Notes under the pieces: model-generated | Seen by the model: only the letters and a program-made list of their open reading frames with translations | What the model was told of the DNA's origin: nothing | Database searches by the model: none | Shown: one piece after another, positions 11,831 through 23,204 of the stretch | How positions within the stretch are numbered: the first letter of the stretch is position 1 | Layout of the letters: each line of letters opens with the position of its first letter | Source: Achatina immaculata | Taxonomy: Eukaryota > Mollusca > Gastropoda > Stylommatophora > Achatinidae | NCBI GenBank assembly: GCA_009760885.1 | Contig: CM019713.1 | Coordinates: 2,623,031 to 2,687,030 of the forward strand | Reading direction: 5' to 3' | Length of the DNA: 64,000 nucleotides | Translations under genes and position numbers: made by a program

Positions 11831-12325
11831 GTGCACCATGTTCAAACTTACTGCTACATATTGATTTTTATTTTTTATTTAAAGTATTATTTCTTTGATT
11901 TTTTTTTCCCACTTGGTTGAGAGTGTCAGTTGCCTCAGTTCTGGTTAATAGAGAGTCTGCTATAATTTCAAACCACACAGTGATTTTACAAACATGCTGT
12001 ATTTTCATATATGTCTGATGGAATTTCTGTTTTTCAATAAAGACATTGCTGTCAGTTTCATAATGCAGTCTGTTTTGTTTCTTTCATCATTTTTTTTCTA
12101 CATTCCTTATTTTGTATGAATAATGTAAAAGCTGAAAGGTCACAGAAGTGTATTTTGTTACTGTAGTAAAGATTCTTGTACCTTTTTTTTTTTTTTTAAA
12201 ACTACTGCAACTCTACCCAAGTGACTCCTTGTATTGTGATCTATAAATGACTCATAGATGTACACAAGTATTTTATTCCCTCTGTTCCTTAAGCGTGAAT
12301 CTCAACCAGCTCTGAAAGTCTGAAC

Positions 12326-12427
12326 ATGGATCAAGAGAGGCATAATCCAGGGGAACCAGAAGCAGATGCATGTGCTGAGATTGTGTTTCATGTTAAACAA
12401 GGACAAGCAGCCATTGTCCAACATACA
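12326..12427 (+). CDS. ubiquitin-like gene copy A, exon 1
   Basis: This exon encodes the N-terminus and the first beta hairpin of a ubiquitin-fold domain. From ATG at 12326 it gives 34 residues. After a short acidic lead comes AEIVFHVKQGQAAIVQHT, which lines up with MQIFVKTLTGKTITLEV of ubiquitin. It ends in phase 0 at a GTACGT donor. The start is chosen because it matches the length of copy B exon 1 and because an in-frame TGA lies upstream at about 12293. The role of the protein is unknown; ubiquitin-fold proteins act as conjugated modifiers or as docking domains. An upstream non-coding exon is possible. Confidence 0.65.
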
Positions 12428-12589
12428 GTACGTACCAATGAACATATTTTAAGCAAATGCCATTTTGCTATACAATGAAATCTCATTATAATGGACTTCA
12501 AGGGGAATGGCAAACAAGTCAATTGTATCCAAAGTCCACTGTATCCAGAATAAAAAAAAAAAATATATATATATATATCTTATATCCTA

Positions 12590-12838
12590 TATCTTATATC
12601 CTTCCCGTGCCGTTAAACGTCACATAGGGCTCACAAAGTAGTTCACCAGTTTTTCCTGTGCTTCGGCGAGTCTTTCAACCTCATCAAAGGATTTTATGCC
12701 TGTTAATTTGGCCTCTCTTAACAATGTCCTCTTCAGAGTTTCACGTGGTCTGGCTCTTTTTCTTTGGCCTGTTGTGTTCCACTTGATAGCTTGTTTTGGG
12801 ATTCTCTGATCATTTCTTTTCATCTGATCATTTCTTCT
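12590..12838 (-). mobile_element. LINE-A 3' fragment within (TA)n
   Basis: The minus strand encodes the LINE-A C-terminus (MKRNDQRIPKQAIKWNTTG, RPRETLKRTLLREAKLTG), with a small loss near the end. It lies between two TA runs (about 12562-12580 and 12843-12876). It sits in the first intron of UBL copy A. Confidence 0.88.
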
Positions 12839-12844
12839 ATCAAT

Positions 12845-12875
<31 letters not shown>

Positions 12876-13371
12876 GAGTACAGCTAGGATCTGTGCACCT
12901 GGACCACTATAAATGGGGTCCATTATAATGGGATTTTACTATTTAATTTGGTCTACTTTCAACACAGTTCATTGAAAATTAATCAGTTATTACAGTAAAT
13001 GAATAACACAGAATATTTTACAAATTAAATTTTGTTATATAAAAATTAATCATAGCTTAATCACCTGAGGTGATTAAGGTGAAATAAAAATGTAAAATGG
13101 CAATCATAAGATCCAGAAATTATGTGAGTAAAGTGTCTGAAAGATGTTTCAACTGCATAATCAGAACAAAACTGAAAAAAAAATACCAGGACATATTAAA
13201 AAAAGTTTTCCATGTTTTTCTTGAAACCACATTCTCGTACATCACATTTAACATTTATTCTACAGCTTCTCTCTATGGCTTTTTATCTTTCTACACTAGT
13301 TCTTTTTCTCTTATTAACCTTTTAATTTTCTTTGTTTAAAAAAAATCACAAATAAAGTAACCATGTCTATA

Positions 13372-13455
13372 TAGTTTATTCCTGATTTTTTAGTGTCTGT
13401 ACAGTTTTATCCTGATTTTTTTAGTGTCTGTACAGTTTTATCTTGATTTTTGAAG
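13372..13455. repeat. 31-bp repeat, nearly 3 copies
   Basis: The unit CCTGATTTTTTAGTGTCTGTACAGTTTTAT is repeated with minor changes inside intron 1 of UBL copy A. Apart from this, 12880-14490 is AT-rich intronic sequence in which I recognise nothing. Confidence 0.8.
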
Positions 13456-14494
13456 GCTGAATTTTTTTTAAAAAAGGTATAATCAAAATGTAGGAACCAT
13501 ATCATAACACGGCAAATATATTTCTTATAAACTTGTATAGTCTTAAGATTTCTTACCTTGTGGTAAAAGAGTTTAATTTCTTTCAATATTTAATCACTGA
13601 CTTAATTTGATAGAAAAACTTATAATTTTATCTTATTTTCACCCTGAATTGTTTATTTTAGAAAATGATATTTTTAAAATACTCTTTTAACTGTCTGGAA
13701 ATGGACAGGAGCAAATGCATTAGTGAAAAAATGCTTGGAAAATGTAATTTGGTTAAGAATCTTTAACTTGTAATGAAGTTAATATATTTTTAAAAGATCT
13801 TTCATCCATGCCAGAACTGCACATGCCATGGTAACACACTTTAATAAAACTCTCATCATTTTATTCCATAAATTAAGAAAAAAAAACTTCCCAAAAAACC
13901 CCCAAATATTTTTGTAAAATACATTTTTGTATTAAAATTTTTTGTGTGTGCTTAAATTAGTTACATAACTGTAAAATAATGAAAAATGAAGAGCACCAAG
14001 AATGGTTCATCCCAACAATCTTTTTGTAACATGAGGCTTTTGGGTTATTTGTCTAGTTCTGTGGTTTTCCACTTATAATATCCAAGGACCACTTTTCCAA
14101 CTATAAAAAATTTTTCAGACCACCATTTTATGTGTAATATCATAATTCCATAAACCCTTAATTGTTTTTACACAACAGATGAGACTTAGTACCAAATCAG
14201 TAATGCAGCCACAGACCACTTGATAATGCACTGTGGACCACTTGTGGCCTACAGACCACAGGTAGAGAACCACTGGTCTAGTTTATAATAAGTTAATGGT
14301 TTTTTTTTTTATGATTGTGAACATGGGTGTTATGGCAGCCTGACATTGTGAAAAGGATGGAGTTCCTAGATGATTAAAGATGAATTTTGCAAAGAACTTA
14401 GGCACAGAATTATGGTTTCCTACAAATTTTGAATATCCCAAAGAAAATAATTTTGAAAGATATTTATAATCAAAAGTCTAATACTATTTTTCAG

Positions 14495-14551
14495 GCAGAT
14501 CTTTTACTGACGACTCAGATTCTTGGTCTTAAGGATGATTTGCAAGATGAG
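14495..14551 (+). CDS. ubiquitin-like gene copy A, exon 2
   Basis: This is a 57-nt exon between a TTTTTCAG acceptor and a GT donor, phase 0 on both sides. The 19 residues ADLLLTTQILGLKDDLQDE correspond to the alpha-helix of the ubiquitin fold (TIENVKAKIQDKEG). Copy B has an exon of the same length, phase and pattern (the GLK-(D/E)-DL core), which supports it as a real exon. Confidence 0.65.
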
Positions 14552-15009
14552 GTTGGTATTCAGTATCAGCTGCTTGAAAGTGAACATTCTTAACATGTCT
14601 TTCAATTTCATCTCCTCCTTTTTTTTTTTTCCAAGTGGTAGCAATTTCTGAGATGAGACTGAGGTTTTAATCTGTTTTAATTAGATATTCTAAAATTGTT
14701 TCTCTTATTTTTTTACACAGCTCTTTGCTAGAGATCTTTGGCAACACTTTTTTTTTCCAGAGCTCAGATGTTTCTTTATAGCTCTAGACTGAATCATTCA
14801 TCCAAAATGAACTGTATAAAATTGTATTTTAAATTATGTGACTGGAAAGGAGGTTTGGGGGGGGGGGGTCTGGATGGTTCAGTGCTTGAACATTTGCCTA
14901 TAGATTAAAAGACTGAAGGCTGGAATCAAACCAAGTGCTGAAATTTTTCCATGAGCCGGTGCATGCCTTCCCTCAGTATTTTTATGCAGCCTAAGAAAAG
15001 TAAGAATGC

Positions 15010-15330
15010 CTGCTTACAAGATGAGGCACATCAAGATGAGGCACATTAAGAAGAGGCACATCAAGATGAGGCACATTAAGAAGAGGCACATCAAGATGAG
15101 GCACATCAAGAAGAGGCACATCAAGAAGAGGCACATCAAGATGAGGCACATCAAGATGAGGCACATCAAGAAGAGGCTCATCAAGATGAGGCACATTAAG
15201 AAGAGGCACATCAAGAAGAGGCACATCAAGATGAGGCACATCAAGATAAGCCACATCAATAAGAGGCTCATCAACATGAGGCACATCAAGAATAGGCACA
15301 TCAAGATGAGGCACATGGTTGTCATTAAAT
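15010..15330 (+). repeat. 15-bp minisatellite in UBL-A intron 2
   Basis: About 21 units of ATGAGGCACATCAAG or AAGAGGCACATCAAG occur in tandem, with a few variants near the right end. Since 15 is a multiple of 3, three frames stay open over about 100 codons, giving HIKMR-type repeats on + and HLDVP-type repeats on -. There is no start context or non-repeat domain, so I treat it as non-coding. Confidence 0.93.
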
Positions 15331-15999
15331 GAATGGAAAAAGTAGATATTCACATAAAACTCAAGCCCTTGCATAAAGGACTACACTTAGGCTGACATTA
15401 AAAAAAAATTAATGTTTTGAGTTGAGTTGAAAATTAATGAAGATGTGGGGGAATAATTATTTGCTTTGGTTCAGCTGCACTTGTTCACATTTACCATTCA
15501 CTTAGGAGACTGCTTGAGGCAATGAAATATAATATCAAAAGTTTTTTTTATGTTAAATTTGTGTTATCACTTGCATTAATTGTATTTCTTTCAAGAATAG
15601 TATAGCTTGTTTCAAATATTCTGCATTTACAATTTTTGATTTACAAAATCCAAACAAATGCTGAAGTCTTGGTGCAAAAATAAGATGTAAGTTTTTCTTT
15701 AATTTATTACGTTTGAAGATCCATGTTGAGTTCTCAAAGTCTGTTTAAATGTAATAACTTCTAGCAACCAAACAAACTTTGATAAAATTAAAAAAGACCT
15801 CAAATTTGTTAAAGAGAGCTGATGAAATTGCATGCTCATTGATCTTGCTCAAGACTGTTACAGAATCTGTCATGGTTGTGATAACTGGTCTGTTCTTCGC
15901 TGTAATATGCCAGATCAAAAAATAAAATAATGTAGATATTCTGTCGTATGTGTGTATGAGTGTTTGTTATTACATATAACATTAGCTGCCATACTGGTA

Positions 16000-16400
16000 A
16001 ATGTTGGTGGTCAAGCATCTCCACAGAGCTTCCCACCAACCCATTTGGTGACCTTTTATCATTCCATTGCATTAATCTACCCATGGTCTTTGCTGTGGTC
16101 TTTTTTTTTCCTCTTTCTATGTATTTTTCCAGTTGTTCTGATATTTTCCAAGTCTTCCCCTTCTCTTTATATACCCAGTGAATGTTGAATGTTGTTTTCT
16201 TTTCCATTTAATTTCACTCCTTTATTTATTGGCTTTTGTTAAACGTTATTTTCTTTTGTCATCTTAGATGTCCACGGTATTCTTAACACTCTTCTAAAAG
16301 GTCACTTCTATCTTACCTCAAGTGGCCTTTGCGTTGTCAATAATTCATTTCCACAGAGTAAGATAGGCTTGATGTGGCAGCTTAGAACTTTTTTCTGATA
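16000..16400 (-). mobile_element. degenerate LINE 3' fragment (LINE-C-like)
   Basis: The minus strand has, in changing frames, KVLSCHIKPILLCGNELLTT, then RRVLRIPWTSKMTKEN, and a basic GKKKTTAKTMGRL stretch. This is the order seen at the C-terminus of APE-type LINEs. Several stops and frameshifts are present. It lies in intron 2 of UBL copy A. Confidence 0.55.
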
Positions 16401-16867
16401 TTCAGTGACAATGATGCATTACACAAACTGTTTATTTGTTTATTCTTTTTTTTGTAGATATTTTAGCTTGGGACATTCTGGGCTTGACTTTATATGTGAA
16501 TTTGCATCTAATGTTATTGATGCTCCCAAGCATTTGAACAAATGTACTTATTTCAATATATGTCAAATGTGGAGTGGCCAGACAAGAGTGTTACAGTGGG
16601 AGGCAAAGAAGACTGGCTAATCAACACAGAACTGGCATCATCAGCCGTCAAACACTGGTGGAAATATTGAAGATAGGATCAGAGCACTTATGGACTAATC
16701 ATTCGATGTGCAATGAGGAAGATCCATTGACTAACTAACTAACTTGTTTCAGTTTCATTCCATTTACTTTAACACTATTCCCTTCATACTGATAGCCTTT
16801 CCAAAAAAAAAAATGTTAACAGAATCTTGTAAAACATGTAAACTGCATTTTGTCTCTTCCAATACAG

Positions 16868-16951
16868 TTCCATGCTGCACCTGAAAACCAAGAATGGTAT
16901 TATCAGGGCATAAAGCTGGAAAATGACAAGAGCTGTGGTATTATGGCATAA
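16868..16951 (+). CDS. ubiquitin-like gene copy A, exon 3 (frame-broken)
   Basis: After a TACAG acceptor the exon reads FHAAPENQEWYYQGIKLEND, matching the GIPPDQQRLIFAGKQLEDG strand-turn-strand part of ubiquitin. In frame it stops at TAA 16949-16951, before the last beta strand. Another frame from 16942 supplies the missing end (YGITDSSNVIIEVRIN, stop 16990-16992), as expected for this fold. A small indel around 16930-16942 therefore separates the two parts. Either copy A is decaying, the protein is truncated, or this is a sequence error. Confidence 0.6.
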   Translation, partial: FHAAPENQEWYYQGIKLENDKSCGIMA

Positions 16952-17739
16952 CTGATTCAAGCAATGTCATAATTGAAGTGAGGATAAATTAATGCCACTC
17001 TTTGCTGAAACATAAAACAGCAAATAATATGATCTACAGCATGTGCAAATACAATATTATTTTGTTTACTCTTATTGCCACTTTAATTTTCTTGTTAGTC
17101 ATTTGATTCTCAGATCTGATTATGCATAAAATGTAGTGGGAACAGGAAAACTGCAAATAACACAAAGCCTAACTGATAAATTAGTTTACATTTGGGAAAA
17201 TATTTGCTAAAACTTCTAATAGGGAATTTTAAATGGAGAGAACCATTTTAGCATTTGGTTTTGTGTAGAACCACTGCAGCTTTAACAAAATACAGAATTG
17301 AGAAGTTCAAAGCTCTGTGTCTGTGTGTGTGTGTGTGCAATCATGCATGAGCACACACGCACATGCACATGCATGAGTGTGTGCATGGTGCATGGTTGGT
17401 TGGGGGGGGGAGAGGGTAGAGAGGGGGAGAGAGAGCCATTCTTTTGGAATCCTTATATATCACTGGCATTCCAACCAGATAATCAGAGCTAAAGATAAGA
17501 AATAAATTTATAAATTTATTGAAACAGTGAGAAGTAACTGATCACATTGAACACAAATGTCACATGATCTGAATGAAACTCTTAATTTGCAACTTTGGTC
17601 AAGATTACAAAACCAGAAAAATTGTTGACATCATATAGCCATACATCTAAATTTTCTAATTAAGATATCATCTTCTTAAGTGTCTGTTAATTTCCTCAGT
17701 TTTTCCAGTTTACATTATTCTCAAAGCTGAGCATGAAAA

Positions 17740-18185
17740 TGAAAATCAGGATATTTAAGAGCAATGTCCTAAGTGTGCTACTCTGTAGAAGTGAATGCAG
17801 GGAAATCACAGAGACTATAGAAAACAATTCCTTCCAGACTAATTGTTTACGATGAATTAGAAGAATATTTTGGCCAAGCTCCATAAGAAATAACATCTTG
17901 TTGATAGATGTGCAGATGAAGCTGTTGACAGCATTTATTCAGGACAGATGTTGGTGATGGCTGGGACATGTGCATTGGATGACTGACAACTCACTACCAA
18001 AAATAGCTCTAAGATGGACACCAAAGGGGAACAGGAGTAAAGGTAGACCAAAGGAGACATGGAGAAGAACAACAGAGAGGATGTTGAGCAAAAGAGGGCT
18101 CATCTGGGCAGGCACAGAAAAAAATGTAAAGGACAGATGTTTGTAGTAAATCCCTGCAAAGCCCCATTGTCTTGAACACTTAAGA
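17740..18185 (+). mobile_element. LINE-H 3' fragment
   Basis: The + strand carries, with stops, KIRIFKSNVLSVLLC, then HWMTDNSLPKIALRWTPKGN, RPKETWRRTTERML and AGTEKNVKDR. This is the typical C-terminus of an APE-type LINE. Related fragments are at 37940-38060 (minus) and 55157-55375 (plus). Confidence 0.75.
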
Positions 18186-18544
18186 TGCAGAGACAGAGGG
18201 AATTATTTTCTTTAATAATCAGTCTTTTATTACATCTGTCTCTGCCCATTTGATTTAAAATATAAGTATCAATATGGATTTGTATGATTTAAATAACACT
18301 GTTATTTCCACTCCATTTGCCAATATTAAAATTCTGCTACTGAATACATTTTAGAAAATATCTCTATTATATTAAATCATGATAAATTGTCTTCCATATG
18401 AAACAGGGTTGGTAATCGGTTAGACAAATGACCCAGTGAATGACCCTCAGGTACTGGGGGGAACAGATAGCCCAGGTGAGAGAGCAATCTCATGAATGAC
18501 CATGTGACGTGGATGAGGGAGGTGAAGACAAAAAAAAAAAGTCT

Positions 18545-18660
18545 GGGGAGGAGAAGAAGGCCAGTTAGCAGTTAGGCAGGCCAGTTAGTAGTTAGGCAGG
18601 CCAGTTAGCAGTTGGGCAGGCCAGTTAGCAGTTGGGCAGGCCAGTTAGTAGTTTTGGCAA
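18545..18660. repeat. 20-bp minisatellite
   Basis: Five or so units of GCCAGTTAGCAGTTAGGCAG (alternating GCAGTT/GTAGTT) follow GGGGAGGAGAAGAAG. The array sits inside a stretch with some LTR-like traits (see findings). Confidence 0.88.
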
Positions 18661-19894
18661 GCTGGTTGGCGATTTGCAGGCCTGATTCGAGTTTGCTTCT
18701 CTCAATAAATAACATTATTTGTCACAGACTGGTATAAGTAGTGACTGTACTATCTTGTTTAGACCTACTTGCTTTGTGTGTAAGGAGTGGTGTGGACACT
18801 GAATAAGAGACATACTGCACTACTGATTAATGAGATTGTTAGCATCGTACAAAGCTGGCACCCGCCCGATTAAAGTAGACACTCTGTGTGTTGCGATAGC
18901 AGTGACAGAACTTTCGTATTCTATATAGTTATGTTTTGCTCCATTATTAACTAATGGTCTTCATTGCATGAAGTGAACAAATTAAGTTAGGTAACAATTT
19001 AATTGAGAAGAAAGGAGTTAGATGCTACAACAGTGGATAGCTTTGTGAACACCTGTGCTCATACTTCAGGGGTCAGTCAGAAGATTGTCTTGTGGATTTT
19101 GTCATGTGTGGAGTCTGAGTGTTGTCAGCTAGGGTCAGCATAGTGAAGCTGCTAGTGCTACCTTTAGGGGCAGATTTACATCAAGCCAGCGGTGAGATTT
19201 GAGAAGTAATTCCTACATGACATAACCCTCAGCATTGTGGCTACTAGGTCGCATTTGACTCTGTACTTCTGGTGTGTAATCATCAAGTACTCAACCACAT
19301 AGTAACACTACTACAGTTATCATACTACCTACACCTACAACTATTATCATCTGCAACAAGCAGTCCAGCCTTTCTTCATATATATCACATATGTAAAAAA
19401 TGCTCATGTGTGATTTTTTTTGGTCAAGTAAAGCACATATGAATATGTGGATTTGGTATATTTTTTCGGATAAACTGCTGTAATATTCAACACCAGCATA
19501 ATTATTTTGAATGTTATTTATTCCACTGATGTGAAAGACAAAAACAGCCCTTTTGTTCTTGGTAATTTCACTGAAATTTCTTTTCTTCATGTGCCATTAA
19601 CATTCAAATCACAGCAAAGTATGCTAGGAAAAAAATGTTTAATCCATGTAAACTTTAAAAGTTTTAAAGCAATGGAAATTTGAGATGTTATAATGAGTTT
19701 GAAAAAAATTGTATTTAAAAAAAGTGGGGCAACTGAAATGATTGTAATTTACTGTGAAAAATTCGCAGAAATGTCAAGCAGCTGAATTAGTATTTATAAT
19801 TCTGTCTCTGAGTACCGCCTGAAAACTTCCTGCTTATGACTGATGGTACACAGACCACACTTTGAAAAACACTTTTATATATATATATATTTTC

Positions 19895-20330
19895 CAGCTG
19901 TGATTGATTACATTCCAGCATCATATACTAAAGATAATATTCCATGCTGAAACATTAGGAAAAATAACACCCAGGACACCATAAGAATGATGCCTACTAC
20001 CAGCTCAGCTGAGAAGAGCAAGTCAAGATCTTTAGACTCAAAACAGGCCATAACAGATTGAGACACGGATTGTATATTTAACAGGCTCAATACAAGCACA
20101 ACCAATGAATGCACCTGTGGTACCAACTAAATGACTGCCCAGCACCTGTTACAGAACTGCCCTTCAAGAACTGAGATGGCATTTTTGGCCGTCAACCATA
20201 CCAGTCCATGACAGGCTGTATGATGATCTTAACAGCTTAAGACAGAGACAGCAGCATTCTTCAGAGATATCCAAGTTGACATCTGAAAGTGTTCAGTGAA
20301 GAAGATATGTCCATGCTAATGTTACCAAAG
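19895..20330 (+). mobile_element. degenerate LINE RNase H-type 3' remnant
   Basis: In the + strand, frames broken by stops give FNRLNTSTTNECTCGTN and TAQHLLQNCP. This is the Cys/His tail that follows RNase H in LINE-E (compare CTCAQVPQTVEHILQNC at 6050-6100). It is much older than the LINE-E copies at 5030-11393. Confidence 0.5.
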
Positions 20331-20479
20331 CTGAAATCTGATTAAAAAATGATTTTGTGTTGTGAATATCGAAATATATTTAACAGTATTTTTTCAGAAG
20401 TTTTAATTTCTATATTATTTTTTTTTCTGTATTCTTCCATAGTTGCTTCATGCTCAAGTTCTGCAGCATTTAAAATATA

Positions 20480-20755
20480 GAGTACTGCTATACCATTATA
20501 TGAAGTGTTCAAGGAATTAAATATATTCATACATACAATATATACCTTGGATTTTTATTAAATAAAGTAGCAATATCGCATGTGTTTGATTTCTCATCAA
20601 TTAGAAATTAGAGTGCTGCTTTACCACTATATGAAGTGTTCAAGGAATTAAATATATTCATATATACAATATATACCATAGATTTTTATGGAATAAAGTA
20701 GCAATGTCTCATGTGTTTGATTTCTAATTGATGAGACAGTGTTGTTAGACAGTTG
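20480..20755. repeat. 128-bp tandem pair with inverted ends
   Basis: Two direct copies of about 128 bp share ATATGAAGTGTTCAAGGAATTAAATATATTCATA and TAAAGTAGCAAT. The last about 16 bases are TCTCATCAATTAGAAA in copy 1 and the reverse complement of that in copy 2. Confidence 0.8.
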
Positions 20756-21019
20756 TTATGTATGGTGTGCTGTTACATATTGTGCTTTGATTTACATTTT
20801 ATGCTGAAGCATTCTGCATATTCCTTCAAGTCATGAAACCATGCCATCATTTTCAAGATAACACAACTTATGGACACTTGGAAAGATAATGAGGTCACAG
20901 CGCCACACAAATATATGTGTGAACAAAGTAAATAAGTAGTTTCTACAAAACTTGTGTTGGTTCATGAATTTTAAAAGATTTTTTTTTTTACATGAATTAA
21001 AAATTATTATACTCCCTAG

Positions 21020-21986
21020 ACTGTGAACTTTAAGAATAATACTTGGAGAACATATTGAAAAGCAAAAACCATTAATCCTGAATTTCATAGACTTTAAAAA
21101 TGCATTTGATAGCACACACAGAGTTTCATTGTGGAGAATTTTAAGAATATATGGAATACCATCTAAGATTGTCAACATCATTAGCGACCTCTACAATGGA
21201 GATGTTTGTGCAGTCAACACAGAAGAAGGAATGAGCGAATGGTACCAGACTGAGGCAGGCAAGAAACAAGGATGTATATTATCTCCCTTGCTTTTTTAAA
21301 ATTGCCATAGACTTTATAATGAAAAAAAAAATGCTGCACAGTAAAACGGGCACTGATTGGATACATGAGACCCAACTGAAAGATCTTGATTTTGCAGAGG
21401 ACATAATTCTTATCAGTGACAATGTGAAATCAGTGCAAGAAAAAAACACAGATACTCTGTCTTCACTGGTTAGTAAAATATGACTTGAAACTAACAAGGA
21501 AAAAAGTAAAAATAACGAAACTTCTCATTAACCACGAAGGAAAAATATACGTAGAAGGAACTACTGTTGAAGAAGAAAACCAGTTTGCACATCTCGGCAG
21601 CTACAGAGACCAGGATGGTGACACCAGAAAGGAAGTTACAGAAATCAGACTCTTTCGAATTCAAATGCCTAAGGAAAATACTCGGTATAAAGGGGAATGA
21701 ATTAAAAAACAATGCAGAGGTATGACAGATGAGCAAACAACAACCTGTCTCATGGGTGATCAGAAAAAAGAAGATGGACATATGTCGGTCATGTGATGAG
21801 AAGAAGCAATCAGAGAATCCCAAAACAAGCTATAAAATGGAACACAACAGGCGGAAGAAAAAAAAGTCGACCACGTGAAACTCTAAAAAAGACATTGTTA
21901 AGAGAGACCAGTTTAGTGGGCATAACATCCCTTGATGAGGTTGAAAAGCTCGCTGAAAACAAGAAATCTTGACAAACTACCATGCG
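21020..21986 (+). mobile_element. LINE-A fragment, RT palm to C-terminus
   Basis: The + strand matches LINE-A from the FIDFK(N/K)AFDS motif A region through motif C. The latter reads LDFAEDIIL, so FADD is changed to FAED. It continues to the thumb and most of the C-terminus, with a deletion near 21650 and several frameshifts. It stops at 21986 within the terminal TMRE block, where LINE-D sequence begins. Confidence 0.88.
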
Positions 21987-22280
21987 AGAGGCTTTGCTCA
22001 CTCCAAAAGCGAGCAGTAAAGCTTATTAGTGACAAAGATCAAGCACAAACAACTAACCATCACAAACGTATCAAAATACTACCTCTTAAGAACAGGTTCC
22101 TCTTCAACAAAGCCAAGTTAGTACATCAAATTCTTTCACGGCACGCCCTGCCTTATCTATGGAACCTGTTTAAATTTAGCCCAAAGTGCAGCCAATGCTT
22201 GAAAAACATATGTCTTCCAAAACCTAGAATTGATCTTTACAAGAAAAGCTTTAGTTATTCTGGTCATCTTTGGAATACCC
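21987..22280 (+). mobile_element. LINE-D 3' fragment (CR1/L2-like C-terminus)
   Basis: An open frame here (part of 21932-22378) reads LCSLQKRAVKLISD, then FLFNKAKLVHQILSR and SFSYSGHLWNTLPSS. The pairing of LQKRA(V/I)R early with a terminal SxSYSGxxLWNxLP is established for CR1/L2/Rex-group LINE polymerases. It is 5'-truncated against LINE-A and cut at its 3' end by LINE-C. Confidence 0.75.
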
Positions 22281-22283
22281 TCC

Positions 22284-22745
22284 CATCATCATCATCAGGT
22301 GCCATGCCGACTGGCGTTGGCTATTATGCTTCTCCAGAGTACCCGATCCTTCATGCAGGCCATCAGTTCAGTCGGTGATCTACTCTCACACCATCCCGTC
22401 AGACTGTCCAGTATCATTTCTCTTGGTCTTCCTCTTGATCTTCTTCCTTCTATTTTTCCTGTTGTTATAATATTTTCAATGCTCCCTCTTCTCATTGCAT
22501 GTCCTATGAAAGTACATTGTCTCTCTCTTATCTTTTTGACAAGGTTTTTTGTCTCTCCAGTTCTTCTCATACATTCTTCATTAGTTATTTTTGCTGTCCA
22601 AGGGATTCGCAACATTCTTCTAATAAACCACATTTCTGCTGCTTCCAATGATTTTTGTGCAGACTTGCCTGTTGTCCATCTTCATACACTCTACTTTTTT
22701 ATGGGCAACTCGTATTATATTTTAGAGATATTCATTTGGCCCCGG
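22284..22745 (-). mobile_element. LINE-C 3' end
   Basis: The minus-strand frame 22295-22648 (117 aa) encodes an intact LINE C-terminus: WFIRRMLRIPWTAKITNEE, then CTFIGHAMRRGSIEN, GRRSRGRPREMILDSLTGW and terminal ANASRHGT. A (GAT)n tail begins directly after the stop, reading ATCATC on + at 22285-22297. Upstream (22649-22745) the frame is broken. The 3' tail touches the end of LINE-D, which points to insertion into LINE-D. Confidence 0.87.
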
Positions 22746-22854
22746 ATTTTGACTTCATAAACCGACGGCTCGGAGACACTAATGATTCATCTTTTATTTC
22801 TTTCTCTTTTCAAACGCTTTCCTGCCATTTATTCTTTCTTTTTCGTCACTATAT

Positions 22855-22990
22855 GTGCCACCTCTCTTTCTCTTTCTCTCTCTCTCTCTTTCTTTCTTTT
22901 TGTTTATCTCACTGCCTTTCTCTGTTTCTGGACTACCTTACTCTATCTATCTTTAATAGTTTTCATTGTATCTCTCTCTCACTGCCTACC
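22855..22990. repeat. pyrimidine-rich (CT)n tract
   Basis: A CTCTTTCTCTCT-type low-complexity tract gives long but meaningless open frames on +. Nothing else is recognised in 22746-23200. Confidence 0.85.
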
Positions 22991-23204
22991 CCTCCCCTTA
23001 CTCCACGCCCAGGGCTATCATAAATGGATTCACTTTCTTGTATCCTGACTTTAAGAATTTGAGCAGTGAACTCCTGCTGCAGGTATTTAATGCGTTTAAT
23101 GTTTGCATTCTTATGGCCTATTTATAGTTTAATAATGCAACTCAAATTTGGTTGCTGAACTGCATTTGAATGTTTATATTGTTGTTGTGTGTATTTAGGT
23201 GTAC

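Larger units (their letters stand above)
4917..11962 (-). mobile_element. Tigger-1 (pogo-type DNA element), disrupted
   Basis: The left end at 4917 reads CAGTAGACTCTCAGTTAACC. The reverse complement of the right end at 11962 reads TAGCAGACTCTCTATTAACC. Both sides are flanked by TA, as expected for pogo/Tigger elements. The minus strand at about 11640-11830 has an open, proline/serine-rich stretch with an LFKKA motif that may be the end of a transposase; that part is inference. LINE-E inserted inside this element, and the region was then duplicated, which explains the 7-kb distance between the ends. Confidence 0.7.

Noticed and set aside
15006..15374. Overlapping 103-127-codon open frames rich in HIK or LDVP repeats on both strands
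   Set aside because: They follow from a 15-bp tandem repeat whose length is a multiple of three. There is no non-repeat domain, and the array lies in an intron of UBL copy A.
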